This document shows, piece by piece, positions 21,980 through 30,793 of a DNA stretch of 64,000 bases; position 1 is the first letter of the stretch; each line of letters starts with the position of its first letter. Both the position numbers and the translations under genes were made by a program. The DNA comes from CBFGRV01 sp965651265. Its GTDB lineage: Bacteria > Bacteroidota > Rhodothermia > Rhodothermales > VXPQ01. Under the pieces are notes generated by a model. The model had not been told where the DNA came from. It did no database searches and saw only the letters and a program-made list of their open reading frames with translations. The stretch is taken from NCBI GenBank assembly GCA_965651265.1, contig CBFGRV010000012.1, positions 1 to 64,000 of the forward strand. The letters are read 5' to 3'.

Positions 21980-22708
21980 ATGAGAGGCTGGGGTCTAGAG
22001 CTATTTACGAGCGCCCTCGACGACTTCGAACGAGCGCAATACCAGATTCTGAGCAATCTGCAGCATGTGCGGCATCAGTTTTCGCACAACCGCATCTATC
22101 CGTACCTGGGCGATCTGGTACGACTTTACGGCACGTTGCAGTCGATCGTGAGCTCCAGTGAGAATCTCCGGGGCGCCCTTCCTGCGAACATCAAGGACGT
22201 TGACCTGGAAGCACAGGAAATCATCTACGAGCAGCCGGAGCTTGAAAGCGATCAAATGCAGGCCATCGAAGATCTCATTCGATGGGCTCTGCCGCACATC
22301 CAAAGCGCCATAGACGAAGGGAAGACAATCTTCGAGTTTGTCGAAAATCATCTGCAAATGGAGGAGGTCGGGATCGTTCCTTCCTACGTGCAGGAGGGGT
22401 ATCTATTCGTTCCGGACCATGAGAAGGCGGAACTGCACGTCCTTCAGTACAATCTGTCCATTTTCATGGGCCCCAATGAAAGGTACCGGAGCCTTCGGAC
22501 CTCGCACGTAAAGAGCATTCCTCAGCGACTGATCAGGCATTCCCCGCAGCGCCTGAAGCTGTCGCTCATGGAGGAGCGTCGCGAGCTTCCCAACCCGGCC
22601 ACCTACAACTTCGATTTCGACCTCGATTTTCCCTACGAGAACACCGTTCTACCCGTCGCGAAGCGGAAGCTCATGCGCTATCTGTTCTCGGACGCCGGGA
22701 CGGCGTAG
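21980..22708 (+). CDS. Protein of unknown function
   Basis: I do not recognise this 242-residue protein. It has no signal peptide or membrane helix. The N-terminal half appears all-helical (LDDFERAQYQILSNLQHVRH and the region to about residue 130, rich in Leu, Glu and Gln). The C-terminal half contains more strands, for example VGIVPSYVQEGYLFVPD and ELHVLQYNLSIFM, then a basic stretch (SIPQRLIRHSPQRLKLSLME). Codon use resembles its neighbours, so it seems a resident gene. It stands 145 bp after fadE on the same strand and converges with hemG, with 40 bp between the stops. No function can be inferred from context. Confidence 0.75.
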   Translation: MRGWGLELFTSALDDFERAQYQILSNLQHVRHQFSHNRIYPYLGDLVRLYGTLQSIVSSSENLRGALPANIKDVDLEAQEIIYEQPELESDQMQAIEDLIRWALPHIQSAIDEGKTIFEFVENHLQMEEVGIVPSYVQEGYLFVPDHEKAELHVLQYNLSIFMGPNERYRSLRTSHVKSIPQRLIRHSPQRLKLSLMEERRELPNPATYNFDFDLDFPYENTVLPVAKRKLMRYLFSDAGTA

Positions 22709-22748
22709 CAGATAGCAAAAGCGCTGAAGCGGACGTCGGCTGTTTGGG

Positions 22749-24134
22749 TTACACAGCCGAGAAATCCGGCAGCGTCGTTCCGTTTTTGCCGCGCGCAAGG
22801 AACGTACTGCAACGGACGGCAGCGTCATGTCCCGATTGCGCGGTTTCGCCCACAGATATGCCGTTTCTGAAGTTGCCAGCGACGAACACGCCCGAATTTT
22901 CCTCTTCGAGCTGATCGGCGGCTCGCAATACACTTCCATAACCGATCGTGTATTGCGGGATGGCATGCTCCCAGAAGACGTGGTGTCGAAAAGTCGGACG
23001 GTCTGAAATTCCCAGCAGCCTCGAGAGGTCTGCGTGGACGACGTCGAAAAGCTGATCGGATGACTTTCCCGCTAGCTCGGGACGGCGTGCACCGCCGACG
23101 AAGCTCGTTAGCAGTACGTGGCCTTCCGGTGCCCGCCCAGGGAAAATAGAGCTCGTGAAGAGTGTGCCGAGAATCTGAAAAGAGCGTTCCACCTCGGGGA
23201 TCAACATTCCAAAGCCATCCAGAGGATGCCGGATGGCCGTTTTACGATATCCCAGGGCCACCACACTTAGCGGCGGGTATGAGACATCCCGAAAAGGGGA
23301 TAATTCGCTCACGAAATGTCCGATGAGTGTCGCCAGCCTATATAGAGGTACCGCGGCGATTATGGCATCGAAGTGATCGGATCGGTCGGTGAGGATCGTC
23401 CAGGAACCGTTTGACGGCCTGACTTCCTGAACGGGGCTATCGTAGCGGATGGCGTCTCCCAAGCTCGCGGCCATCGCAAGCGGAAGCTCCTGCAATCCGC
23501 CTCGAAACGAGAACATACGGTGGGTATCGGTTGCGGACGAGGCATCCCTTTGCCGATCGATTTGTCCCCTGATGATGGAGCCGGACTCTTGCTCCATCCT
23601 GAATAGAGACGGAAAAGCATATCGGATGGAGAGTCGCTCCGGATCTCCGGCGTAGACTCCGCCCACGAAGGGATTCATCCCGTAGTCCAGAAATTCTCCA
23701 CCCAGTCGCCTCCGGATGAAATCGGCCACGCTTTCCTCGATAGCCGGGTTACCCGGCGCTACGAACGGTTCGCGTAGAAGGCGCAATTTAGCGCGTGCGC
23801 CGAAGAGTTCGGAGCCGGCAAGCTGCAGAGGGGAGAGGGGCGCGGCCACGGGTCGGCCATCGCGCACGATAAAGCGATTGCGGGCGCCTTCACTTGCGCG
23901 AACGACGCGATCCTGGATCCCCAGCTGGTCGATGAGGTCGCTGATGAGGGGGCTGTGTGACTGGATAGAGTTAGGGCCTCGTTCGACCAGAAAGCCATCA
24001 ATCAACTCGGATGCGATCACTCCGCCCGCTCGTGATCCCGCTTCCAGGACGACGGGCTCGATCCCCATCTGGCGAAGCTGATGGGCCGCGGCAAGACCCG
24101 CTATACCCGCTCCAATGACGGCTACTTTCGGCAT
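22749..24134 (-). CDS. hemY: Protoporphyrinogen/coproporphyrinogen oxidase (HemY type)
   Basis: This FAD enzyme (461 residues) oxidises protoporphyrinogen IX, or in some lineages coproporphyrinogen III, during haem synthesis. The dinucleotide motif VAVIGAGIAGLAAAHQLRQ begins at residue 4, followed by VVLEAGSRAGGVIAS and the substrate-side block FLVERGPNSIQSHS. The GG-doublet and C-terminal FAD motif (SGVFVAGNFRNGISVGE) are typical of HemY/PgoX. I start at the ATG at 24134, where homology begins; an in-frame ATG at 24269 would add 45 residues without family resemblance. It is divergent from the CsbD-like gene and stands alone, with no other haem gene in the window. Confidence 0.88.
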   Translation of the reverse strand: MPKVAVIGAGIAGLAAAHQLRQMGIEPVVLEAGSRAGGVIASELIDGFLVERGPNSIQSHSPLISDLIDQLGIQDRVVRASEGARNRFIVRDGRPVAAPLSPLQLAGSELFGARAKLRLLREPFVAPGNPAIEESVADFIRRRLGGEFLDYGMNPFVGGVYAGDPERLSIRYAFPSLFRMEQESGSIIRGQIDRQRDASSATDTHRMFSFRGGLQELPLAMAASLGDAIRYDSPVQEVRPSNGSWTILTDRSDHFDAIIAAVPLYRLATLIGHFVSELSPFRDVSYPPLSVVALGYRKTAIRHPLDGFGMLIPEVERSFQILGTLFTSSIFPGRAPEGHVLLTSFVGGARRPELAGKSSDQLFDVVHADLSRLLGISDRPTFRHHVFWEHAIPQYTIGYGSVLRAADQLEEENSGVFVAGNFRNGISVGETAQSGHDAAVRCSTFLARGKNGTTLPDFSAV

Positions 24135-24288
24135 GGGTCGTTGGACTGCTTGTCGGCTGCTCTGTGCCCGCTTCTCGTGCGGATCATCCACGGAGCCGAC
24201 CTGGATGTAACAAAATCCGAAACATGCCGCCGCGCGATCCTGTAGAAAAATTATCGAGATTCTAAGCACAGACGTCTAAAAAGAGATC

Positions 24289-24483
24289 ATGGCTACCAAG
24301 AACATGAATGATAGCTGGCGACGCGTCAAGCGGCAGATCGAGATGATCTGGGAAGGGACCGAGTTTGACGAGAAGGAGCTGAAGCGCGCGCGTGGCGATC
24401 TACGGAAGATGATCAACCTCATTCATGAGAAAACGGGCGAGCCGCGTGGGGAAATCATGAACAAAATGAGTGCAATTCTTTAG
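24289..24483 (+). CDS. CsbD-like small stress protein
   Basis: The 64-residue product resembles the CsbD/YjbJ family: a tryptophan followed by the VKRQIEMIWEG segment, then an acidic-to-basic helix (DEKELKRARGDLRKMINLIHEKTGE) that corresponds to the family pattern of W..vkG.i...Wg.lt.ddl....G....L...i....G. The usual second tryptophan is conserved. The protein is very hydrophilic and probably cytosolic. CsbD proteins are induced by stress but lack a known mechanism. It is monocistronic: a terminator begins 38 bases after the stop. Confidence 0.7.
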   Translation: MATKNMNDSWRRVKRQIEMIWEGTEFDEKELKRARGDLRKMINLIHEKTGEPRGEIMNKMSAIL

Positions 24484-24521
24484 TTGCCGATGCGTTGGCT
24501 GCATTGATCAATACACTTCTA

Positions 24522-24549
24522 GGCTCGGCTGGTGTGCCGGGCCTTTTTT
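24522..24549 (+). terminator. Rho-independent terminator after the CsbD-like gene
   Basis: GGCTCGGC (24522-24529) pairs with GCCGGGCC (24536-24543), with one G-U pair, around loop TGGTGT, and is followed by six T residues. It ends 12 bases before the carboxylase start, which argues against the in-frame upstream start at 24532 that lies inside the hairpin. Confidence 0.85.
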
Positions 24550-24561
24550 GTAGGACCGCGT

Positions 24562-26235
24562 ATGACACGAGTCATTTCGGCTGACGCCATCGGGTCGGCC
24601 ATGTCTGTCGATGCTTCGTTCGAAAAGCGTATGAGTGCCTTTCGATCGCTGCTCGAACGCATGGAGGAGCGCGCCACCCAGATACGACTGGGGGGCGGTG
24701 AGCGGCGCATTCAGCGCGAGCACGATCGCGGAAAGATGACCGCCCGCGAACGTATCGCGGCACTGGTGGACGATCCCTCGGAATTTCGAGAGCTCGGGTT
24801 GTTTGCGGGCTTTGACATGTATGAAGAGCAAGGTGGATGCCCCGCTGCGGGCACGGTCGTAGGGATTGGGAGAGTCAGCGGTAGGCTCTGCATCATCGTC
24901 GCCAACGACGCGACGGTCAAGGCGGGCGCGTGGTTTCCAATCACCGCCAAGAAGAACATCCGCGCGCAGGAAATCGCCCTGGAGAACCACATCCCCATCA
25001 TTTACCTCGTCGACTCTGCCGGTGTCTATCTGCCGATGCAGGACGAGATCTTTCCCGACAAGGACCACTTTGGCCGAATCTTCCGCAACAACGCCATCTT
25101 ATCAAGCCGCGGAATTCCGCAAATTGCGGCCATTATGGGGAGTTGTGTCGCAGGTGGGGCGTATTTGCCCATCATGAGCGACGAAGCGCTCATCGTGGAG
25201 GGAACCGGATCGGTGTTCCTGGCGGGGCCCTATCTCGTAAAGGCGGCCATCGGCGAGGAGGTGGACGCCGAAACCCTGGGTGGCGCGACGACACATTCGA
25301 GCATCTCGGGTGTCACCGACTACAAGCTGCCTGATGACGAGAGCTGCCTACGGAAAATACGCGAGCTGATGTCGCATATCGCCGAGCGACGCCGGTTCGG
25401 TTTTGATCGAGAAGAGGCACATCCGCCTGCCTTCACATCCGAAGAGTTGTTGGGCATCGTGCCCACCGAGAGCAATCAACCCTATGACATGCGAGATGTC
25501 ATCGCCCGGCTGATCGACGCAGGCTCGTGGACGGAGTACAAGGCGGAGTACGGCAAGACGATCCTCACCGGATTTGCACGGATCGATGGGTGGAGTGTGG
25601 GGATCGTCGCCAATCAGCGAGCGATCGTGCGCAACGGGCGCGGGGAGATGCAGGTCGGTGGCGTAATCTATTCCGATTCGGCCGACAAGGCAGCACGCTT
25701 CATCATGAACTGCAATCAGAAGCGCGTTCCGCTTCTTTTTCTGCAGGATGTGACCGGATTCATGGTCGGAAAGCGGGCTGAGCAGGGTGGCATCATCAAG
25801 GACGGAGCCAAGATGGTGAATGCCGTGGCGAACTCCGTCGTGCCGAAGTTCACCATCATCATCGGGAATTCCTACGGCGCTGGAAATTATGCGATGTGCG
25901 GTCGAGCCTACGACCCGCGGCTGATCTTTGCCTGGCCGACGGCTAAGATCGCCGTGATGGGTGGGCAGCAGGCAGCGATGACGCTCTTGCAGATACAGGT
26001 CGAAGCGCTGAAGAAGAGAGGAAAGGAGTTGTCCGAGTCGGAGCGAGACGCCCTACTCTCGTCGATCGAGGCGCGATACGAGCAGCAAACGACGCCATAC
26101 TATGCGGCGGCTCGCCTCTGGGTGGACGACATCATCGACCCGCTCCAGACCCGAGATTGGATCAGTCTGGGCATCGAGATGGCAGACCACAACCCGGAGA
26201 TTCAGCACTTCAATCCGGGCGTGATCCAAGTCTAA
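24562..26235 (+). CDS. Acyl-CoA carboxylase carboxyltransferase (beta) subunit
   Basis: The product (557 residues) is the carboxyltransferase of a biotin-dependent acyl-CoA carboxylase, closest by motif to methylcrotonyl-CoA carboxylase beta, although propionyl- or geranyl-CoA substrates are possible. The N-terminal crotonase-like half contains GKMTARERIAALVD and GSCVAGGAYLPIMSDEA, the first oxyanion hole. The C-terminal half contains LLFLQDVTGFMVGKRAEQGG and GNSYGAGNYAMCGRAYDPR, the second. The ATG at 24562 has AGGA at 24552-24555; MSVDAS at 24601 is an alternative start. No biotin carboxylase/BCCP alpha subunit is in the window, so the partner must be elsewhere. It may act in leucine or odd-chain degradation. 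Confidence 0.88.
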   Translation: MTRVISADAIGSAMSVDASFEKRMSAFRSLLERMEERATQIRLGGGERRIQREHDRGKMTARERIAALVDDPSEFRELGLFAGFDMYEEQGGCPAAGTVVGIGRVSGRLCIIVANDATVKAGAWFPITAKKNIRAQEIALENHIPIIYLVDSAGVYLPMQDEIFPDKDHFGRIFRNNAILSSRGIPQIAAIMGSCVAGGAYLPIMSDEALIVEGTGSVFLAGPYLVKAAIGEEVDAETLGGATTHSSISGVTDYKLPDDESCLRKIRELMSHIAERRRFGFDREEAHPPAFTSEELLGIVPTESNQPYDMRDVIARLIDAGSWTEYKAEYGKTILTGFARIDGWSVGIVANQRAIVRNGRGEMQVGGVIYSDSADKAARFIMNCNQKRVPLLFLQDVTGFMVGKRAEQGGIIKDGAKMVNAVANSVVPKFTIIIGNSYGAGNYAMCGRAYDPRLIFAWPTAKIAVMGGQQAAMTLLQIQVEALKKRGKELSESERDALLSSIEARYEQQTTPYYAAARLWVDDIIDPLQTRDWISLGIEMADHNPEIQHFNPGVIQV

Positions 26236-26259
26236 TGCCGGGTAGAGGCCGTCGGCGCG

Positions 26260-26748
26260 TTACTGGCCGGGAATACCTCGATTTTCCGGCTGCTCCAGCT
26301 CCTCAGCGGTCCAGGGATTTCGTCGATCCTCGACCAGCTGCCGCACTGCGGCAACTTCCTCAGCCGTCACGGCGGTGGCGTCATTGTCCCACGATGAACG
26401 AACGTAGGTGAGCAGAGATGCAGCCTCTTCATCCGTGAGAAACGTCTGCCACGGCGGCATCGCGCCACTATAGCGTTCGCCGTTCACCTCGAGTGGTCCC
26501 GTCATCCCGTTGAGAACGATTCGGATGAGTACTCCCTTGTCGTCATTAACCCACTCGGAGCCCGACAGGGACGGAAAGACGCCCGGCACACCGCGCCCGT
26601 TCATTTGATGACATGACATGCACCGCGTCATGTACAGCTCGGCACCGTCTTGGGCGACGGCCCCAGAGGCCGTCAACATTGCGGTTCCGCAGGTCAGAAG
26701 GAAAAGGGTCAGAACGGACCGATGCAGCGACCCCTTGAAATTCCACAT
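26260..26748 (-). CDS. Periplasmic mono-haem cytochrome c
   Basis: The product (162 residues) has a signal peptide (SVLTLFLLTCGTAMLTASGAVA, cleavage near residue 32) and one class I haem site, CMSCH (Cys43, Cys46, His47). The probable axial methionine is in YSGAMPPWQTFL, the usual GxMP motif of class I cytochromes. The C-terminal tail is acidic and extended (AVTAEEVAAVRQL onward). It starts four bases after the stop of the three-domain dehydrogenase gene, so it is co-expressed and is a natural electron acceptor for that enzyme; this pairing is inference. Confidence 0.88.
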   Translation of the reverse strand: MWNFKGSLHRSVLTLFLLTCGTAMLTASGAVAQDGAELYMTRCMSCHQMNGRGVPGVFPSLSGSEWVNDDKGVLIRIVLNGMTGPLEVNGERYSGAMPPWQTFLTDEEAASLLTYVRSSWDNDATAVTAEEVAAVRQLVEDRRNPWTAEELEQPENRGIPGQ

Positions 26749-26752
26749 GCCA

Positions 26753-29740
26753 CTACTCCGATGAACTGGTTGACTCGGAAGCAGGAATCCAACGGTATCG
26801 GCTCACGCGTGCATTGGGACCGGCGTCCCAGAAGCCGTCAAATTCCGCCACGTAGACGCTACCGTCCGGGCCCAGTTCCATCGAGATGGGGGCGGTAATG
26901 GTGAGTTGATCGAACGTCTTGATGTCGTGCAAGCGTTTTGCCGGGATGCGCAAGTTTAGCGGCGTGTTCTTGACACTGTTCTCTACATCGCTCTCGAAGA
27001 TGCCATCCTCGACGCTTGCCCACTTGATCCATCGCCGAGCCCAATCGAAGATGAACAGGCGATCCTGGAATACGTCCGGGAATGCACCTGAGCCATCATG
27101 GCGGTAGATGGGGCCCATGGTGGCCGAGCGCCCGCCAGACTCATACGTGTACTCCCACATGGGAGGCACGTAGTCCGGAATATGCTCGGGCCGGATCTCA
27201 TTGTAGAAAAGCCGTCCAATCGAGCGTGGCCAGCCGAAGTTCTCGCCACCGTTTTCGGAGATATTATACTCGTCATAATCATAGACGGCGTCGGGTCCGA
27301 CGACGGCGATGTAGAGGTTGCCGTTCTCCGGGTCGACCTTAAAACGGTATGGATTCCGGAGGCCGTAGGCGTAGATTTCCCACCGGACGCCGGGCTCCCC
27401 GAAGAACGGATTGTCTTTCGGGATCGAGCCGTCTTTGTTGATGCGCAGGATCTTTCCGCGCAGATCCTGAAGGTTTTGTGCCGACCGCTCGGAATCGACC
27501 AGGCGTGACCAGTGATAGTCTTTCAGGTCGTTCCGCTCGAGGAATGCCGAAATCTCCTCCTCTGTGAGCTCCCAGCCGGGTTGAGTTTCCGACATCCCCG
27601 TATCCCCCGTTGAGAGATAAAGCGTCCCATCCGGCCCCCACTCGAGGTCGCCTGCTTGATGACAGCATTGCGGTTCGGTGGGCACGCGAAGTAGGACCTG
27701 TTCGGAGGAGAGGTCGAGTTGCCCATTTCTGAATTCGAACCGGGACAGCGTGTTGATGAACGTGACCGGCTCGGCGTAATACAGGTAGACGTACGGCTCG
27801 CCGTCGTAGAAATTCGGGTCGACTTCGATGCCGTAGAGCCCGTGCTCGATCTTGAAGGGATCGGTCGTTTCTATGTGAGCAATCTGCCGGGTCTCGCCCG
27901 TCGAGGCATCGTATAGATGCACTTTTCCGCGGAGTTCGGCGATCCAGACATTTCCGCGCTCGTCGATAGCAATATCATCCGGCCAGACGTTCTCCGACAG
28001 GATCTCGTAGGATCTCGTGCGGATTTCCGGCATCTCGATCCGTCCAGCGGCCATCCGCATACCCTGCAGAAGATGAGTCATGAAGGATGGCGTCGTCCAC
28101 ACGTCATCGAAGTGGCCGAGCTTCGTATAGAATACCCGGCCGCCATCGTGCTCTCGTATCCAGGAAATCGGATAATCGTTCGCGGTGAAGTCCGCCGGCC
28201 CCTCATCGATGCCGACGCTGCTCATATCGAGGGAAGCAAGTACGTGAGAGTTCCACCGAGGATTGGCGTCGAGCACGTAAATTTCGTCACGAATCCAGAA
28301 GCTGTCGCCGAAATGGGCAACGGTTGGATCGTCCGGCTCCTCGACGAGAATCCGCACGCTCTGAGTCCACGGGTGTTCGCGGAACAGGCCGCCGCCAACC
28401 ATCTCGCGATACCAGTTCCACTGATAGAAGGCATCCAGGCCGGCATGGGCCCCCACGATGCCCTTTCCAGAGCGCAGGAAGTTCTGAACGGCCGTGCGCT
28501 GCGCCTCTGTGACGCCGCCGGCGGTGCCCTGCGTCGGGGCGGCGTTTGTCCGCTCCGCGACGACATCCGTGCTGCCCAGATCGGCGGTCCAGCGGCTCGT
28601 GAAGCGGCTATCGGTGAGTTGTCCCTCTACGCGGATCGTGCCGTAGCCCTCCGCTGGAAAGCTGAAACTCAGGGAAGGCTGGGAATAGACGATATTCTCC
28701 AGAGGGATAGCCGGCGCTCCCGATCCGAACTGCACACTGCCGCCTGGTGTTGCGTCCAGGCCTGTGAACGTCATTGTGCCCGAAACCGGACCGGAGGGAG
28801 TTTGCACCGTGAATTGGTAGGTGGGGTCTTGCGACTCCGTGGCACCGGCTTCCTCTACGTTGCCTTCTACGCGAAGTGTCGAGTTGGCGAAGAAGAGCAA
28901 GTCATATTTAGCCAGGTTCTCGTCGTTGAGCTGTGTGAGGTCTTCCGTGATATCAAATTCGAACTCCGTCGTCGCGCCGATCTCAGGCAAGATCTTGTGG
29001 ATGGTCTCGATGGACTGATGGCGATATCCGTGAGTAGTCGTGACCACGAGCACGTTGATCGGCTCGCGAGGTTCACTCACCGCGACGTATTCGGCCAGGC
29101 TGTTGTACGTGGTACCGGGTGCCGTGGGCAGGACGCGAATGTTGCGAAACCAGACTCGTGACGCATCATCATGGTTCTGGAGGCCTACGTAGCCCTCGAG
29201 TGACCGATCTCCGAAGAAGTCATTGACCTTTTCGCCATTCAGGAAAATCTGGTAGTGCTGACCGGCTACCTCGATTCGATACGTATTCCACTCTCCTGCG
29301 GGTTTGGAAGCGAGCCGAAACGGCGCCGAGAAGTCGTAAATGGCACCCGTTTGGTGTACCGGATCCTGGCCGTTGTCGATCTGAATCTCATAGCCGGTGT
29401 TGACGGCGTACCACGGATCGGGCGCATCAGGGAATCGAACGAACACGCCCGAGTTCGTGCTATCGGTCTCAACCTTCCATTCCAGCTCGAGGATGAAATC
29501 CTTGAACTGCCGATCGGCATAGTAAAACAGTCCCATGCCGCCATGGCTGAGCATGCTGCCGTCGGCCTCGAGGCTGAAACTGCCGGGACCAGACATCTGC
29601 CAGCCGTCGAAATTCGTTCCATCGAAAAGCGTGATCCACTGATCGCCGCCCACCGTTGTCGTTTCGCGAGGGCCGGAGCATCCGGCGAGCACGGAGCCAG
29701 TGAGAAACAGGCAAAATGTGGCGAGATAAACCCTTTTCAT
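26753..29740 (-). CDS. DUF1080-ThuA-sugar dehydrogenase fusion lipoprotein
   Basis: This 995-residue protein begins with a lipoprotein signal (lipobox LAGC, Cys21). Three parts follow. Residues about 35-205 are a DUF1080 (3-keto-disaccharide hydrolase/laminin-G-like) domain: WITLFDGTNFDGWQMS, ELEWKV, GYEIQIDNGQ, GYVGLQNH. Residues about 227-568 are a ThuA-like domain starting VLVVTTTHGYRHQS and ending RVFYTKLGH. Residues about 575-990 are a glucose/sorbosone dehydrogenase beta propeller (PDDIAIDERGNVWIAEL, GLYGIEVDP, GDLEWGPDGTLYLSTGD, YGLRNPYRF, PISMELGPDGSVYVAEFDG). The ThuA part is split by roughly 115 extra residues (291-408). It probably acts in the periplasm on sugars, with electrons passed to the cytochrome c encoded next. 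The start at 29740 fits the lipoprotein signal better than an in-frame start at 29797. Confidence 0.88.
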   Translation of the reverse strand: MKRVYLATFCLFLTGSVLAGCSGPRETTTVGGDQWITLFDGTNFDGWQMSGPGSFSLEADGSMLSHGGMGLFYYADRQFKDFILELEWKVETDSTNSGVFVRFPDAPDPWYAVNTGYEIQIDNGQDPVHQTGAIYDFSAPFRLASKPAGEWNTYRIEVAGQHYQIFLNGEKVNDFFGDRSLEGYVGLQNHDDASRVWFRNIRVLPTAPGTTYNSLAEYVAVSEPREPINVLVVTTTHGYRHQSIETIHKILPEIGATTEFEFDITEDLTQLNDENLAKYDLLFFANSTLRVEGNVEEAGATESQDPTYQFTVQTPSGPVSGTMTFTGLDATPGGSVQFGSGAPAIPLENIVYSQPSLSFSFPAEGYGTIRVEGQLTDSRFTSRWTADLGSTDVVAERTNAAPTQGTAGGVTEAQRTAVQNFLRSGKGIVGAHAGLDAFYQWNWYREMVGGGLFREHPWTQSVRILVEEPDDPTVAHFGDSFWIRDEIYVLDANPRWNSHVLASLDMSSVGIDEGPADFTANDYPISWIREHDGGRVFYTKLGHFDDVWTTPSFMTHLLQGMRMAAGRIEMPEIRTRSYEILSENVWPDDIAIDERGNVWIAELRGKVHLYDASTGETRQIAHIETTDPFKIEHGLYGIEVDPNFYDGEPYVYLYYAEPVTFINTLSRFEFRNGQLDLSSEQVLLRVPTEPQCCHQAGDLEWGPDGTLYLSTGDTGMSETQPGWELTEEEISAFLERNDLKDYHWSRLVDSERSAQNLQDLRGKILRINKDGSIPKDNPFFGEPGVRWEIYAYGLRNPYRFKVDPENGNLYIAVVGPDAVYDYDEYNISENGGENFGWPRSIGRLFYNEIRPEHIPDYVPPMWEYTYESGGRSATMGPIYRHDGSGAFPDVFQDRLFIFDWARRWIKWASVEDGIFESDVENSVKNTPLNLRIPAKRLHDIKTFDQLTITAPISMELGPDGSVYVAEFDGFWDAGPNARVSRYRWIPASESTSSSE

Positions 29741-29793
29741 AACGCAACAATTCAGCTGCGGCGTTCGACGAACTTCCATGGGGCCGGCCCCGG

Positions 29794-30678
29794 TCACTCC
29801 TGGATGAAGCCGGCATATCCGGCATGCTGGAGGGCCGTTTCGAGGCCGCCCTCCATCTGGACCGGTTCGACGGAGCCGTTCCCATCGACATCGACGCCCT
29901 TCAGCGCCTTTTCGAGGAGGGCGGTCATCGCAGCCGCATGCTCTCGCGCCAGGTCGAGGTCCGTTCCATAGTCGGTCTTGAGGATATTGAGCGCCTGCGC
30001 GTAGGCCTCGAAGAGCCAGCCGGTGTCAGCTGTGGACATCCAGAACTCGATGGGCGCATCCCATTCACGGGTGAGGTCGACGCGGGGTTGCCGCTCGGCT
30101 TTGGTTACGCCATCGTCCATCTTCATCCAACCGATGACATTGTTGAGAGATGTGATGATGTGCTCGCCATGCGTACGAACGGACTCTGAAGCGGAGCCGT
30201 CCTCCAGGTGGTTCTCGATGAGGAGGCGGACGTGCCGCCCACGCCCAACGATCCCGAGTTGAGATGGATCTGTGACCTCGGGCGGTCCGGATTCATAACG
30301 GGCAGCGAACGCCGTGTCAAAGTCGGCGGGGGTGACCTGCCAGCGAGTTTTCCATCCGTGGACCTGTTCGGCTCCGCGCGCGCGCGGGTCGGCAAGACCT
30401 GAAGGCAGGCCCCACACAGTCCTGAAGACGGCATCCGCGTGCATCTTCAATTGCGGTAGATCGGGAGCCGTCTCAGCCTTTCGGCTGGCCTCGAGGGCCT
30501 GTTGGGCTAGTTCTCGAATTTCGTTCAGGTAGGTGCCGATCTCACTAGACTGAGCGAAGGAGAGAATCGGCGTGCCGCCAGCGAACAACATCAAGAACAT
30601 CGAGGCGACGACCAGGCGACGATCGACGGCTCTCGAGAACGAGCTACGGCGAGAGCGGCGGTGGAGTTCAGACATCAA
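29794..30678 (-). CDS. Exported protein of unknown function with EF-hand-like loop
   Basis: The 294-residue product has an arginine-rich N-terminus and a signal peptide ending near residue 43 (LVVASMFLMLFAGGTPILSFAQ). The mature part is mostly helical. Near the C-terminus DVDGNGSVEPV (about residues 263-273) has the spacing of a calcium-binding EF-hand or dockerin loop. I do not recognise a family. Its stop is 53 bases upstream of the fusion lipoprotein start on the same strand, so the three genes 30678-26260 probably form one operon for a periplasmic process; the role of this one is open. Confidence 0.75.
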   Translation of the reverse strand: MMSELHRRSRRSSFSRAVDRRLVVASMFLMLFAGGTPILSFAQSSEIGTYLNEIRELAQQALEASRKAETAPDLPQLKMHADAVFRTVWGLPSGLADPRARGAEQVHGWKTRWQVTPADFDTAFAARYESGPPEVTDPSQLGIVGRGRHVRLLIENHLEDGSASESVRTHGEHIITSLNNVIGWMKMDDGVTKAERQPRVDLTREWDAPIEFWMSTADTGWLFEAYAQALNILKTDYGTDLDLAREHAAAMTALLEKALKGVDVDGNGSVEPVQMEGGLETALQHAGYAGFIQE

Positions 30679-30793
30679 CGTCCAGTTGTTTTTTTGAACA
30701 AACGCTCAAGGTACTCAAAGGCGAATTACTTCGTCTACTCAATATTGCGACTCGAGCGAACACGCAGTAGCGCGAGGAGGGGGGTCATGCGAT

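Noticed and set aside
27917..29161. 414-codon frame opposite the DUF1080-ThuA-dehydrogenase gene
   Set aside because: The other strand has clear, ordered domains; this frame has no motif and follows codon-position bias of the real gene.
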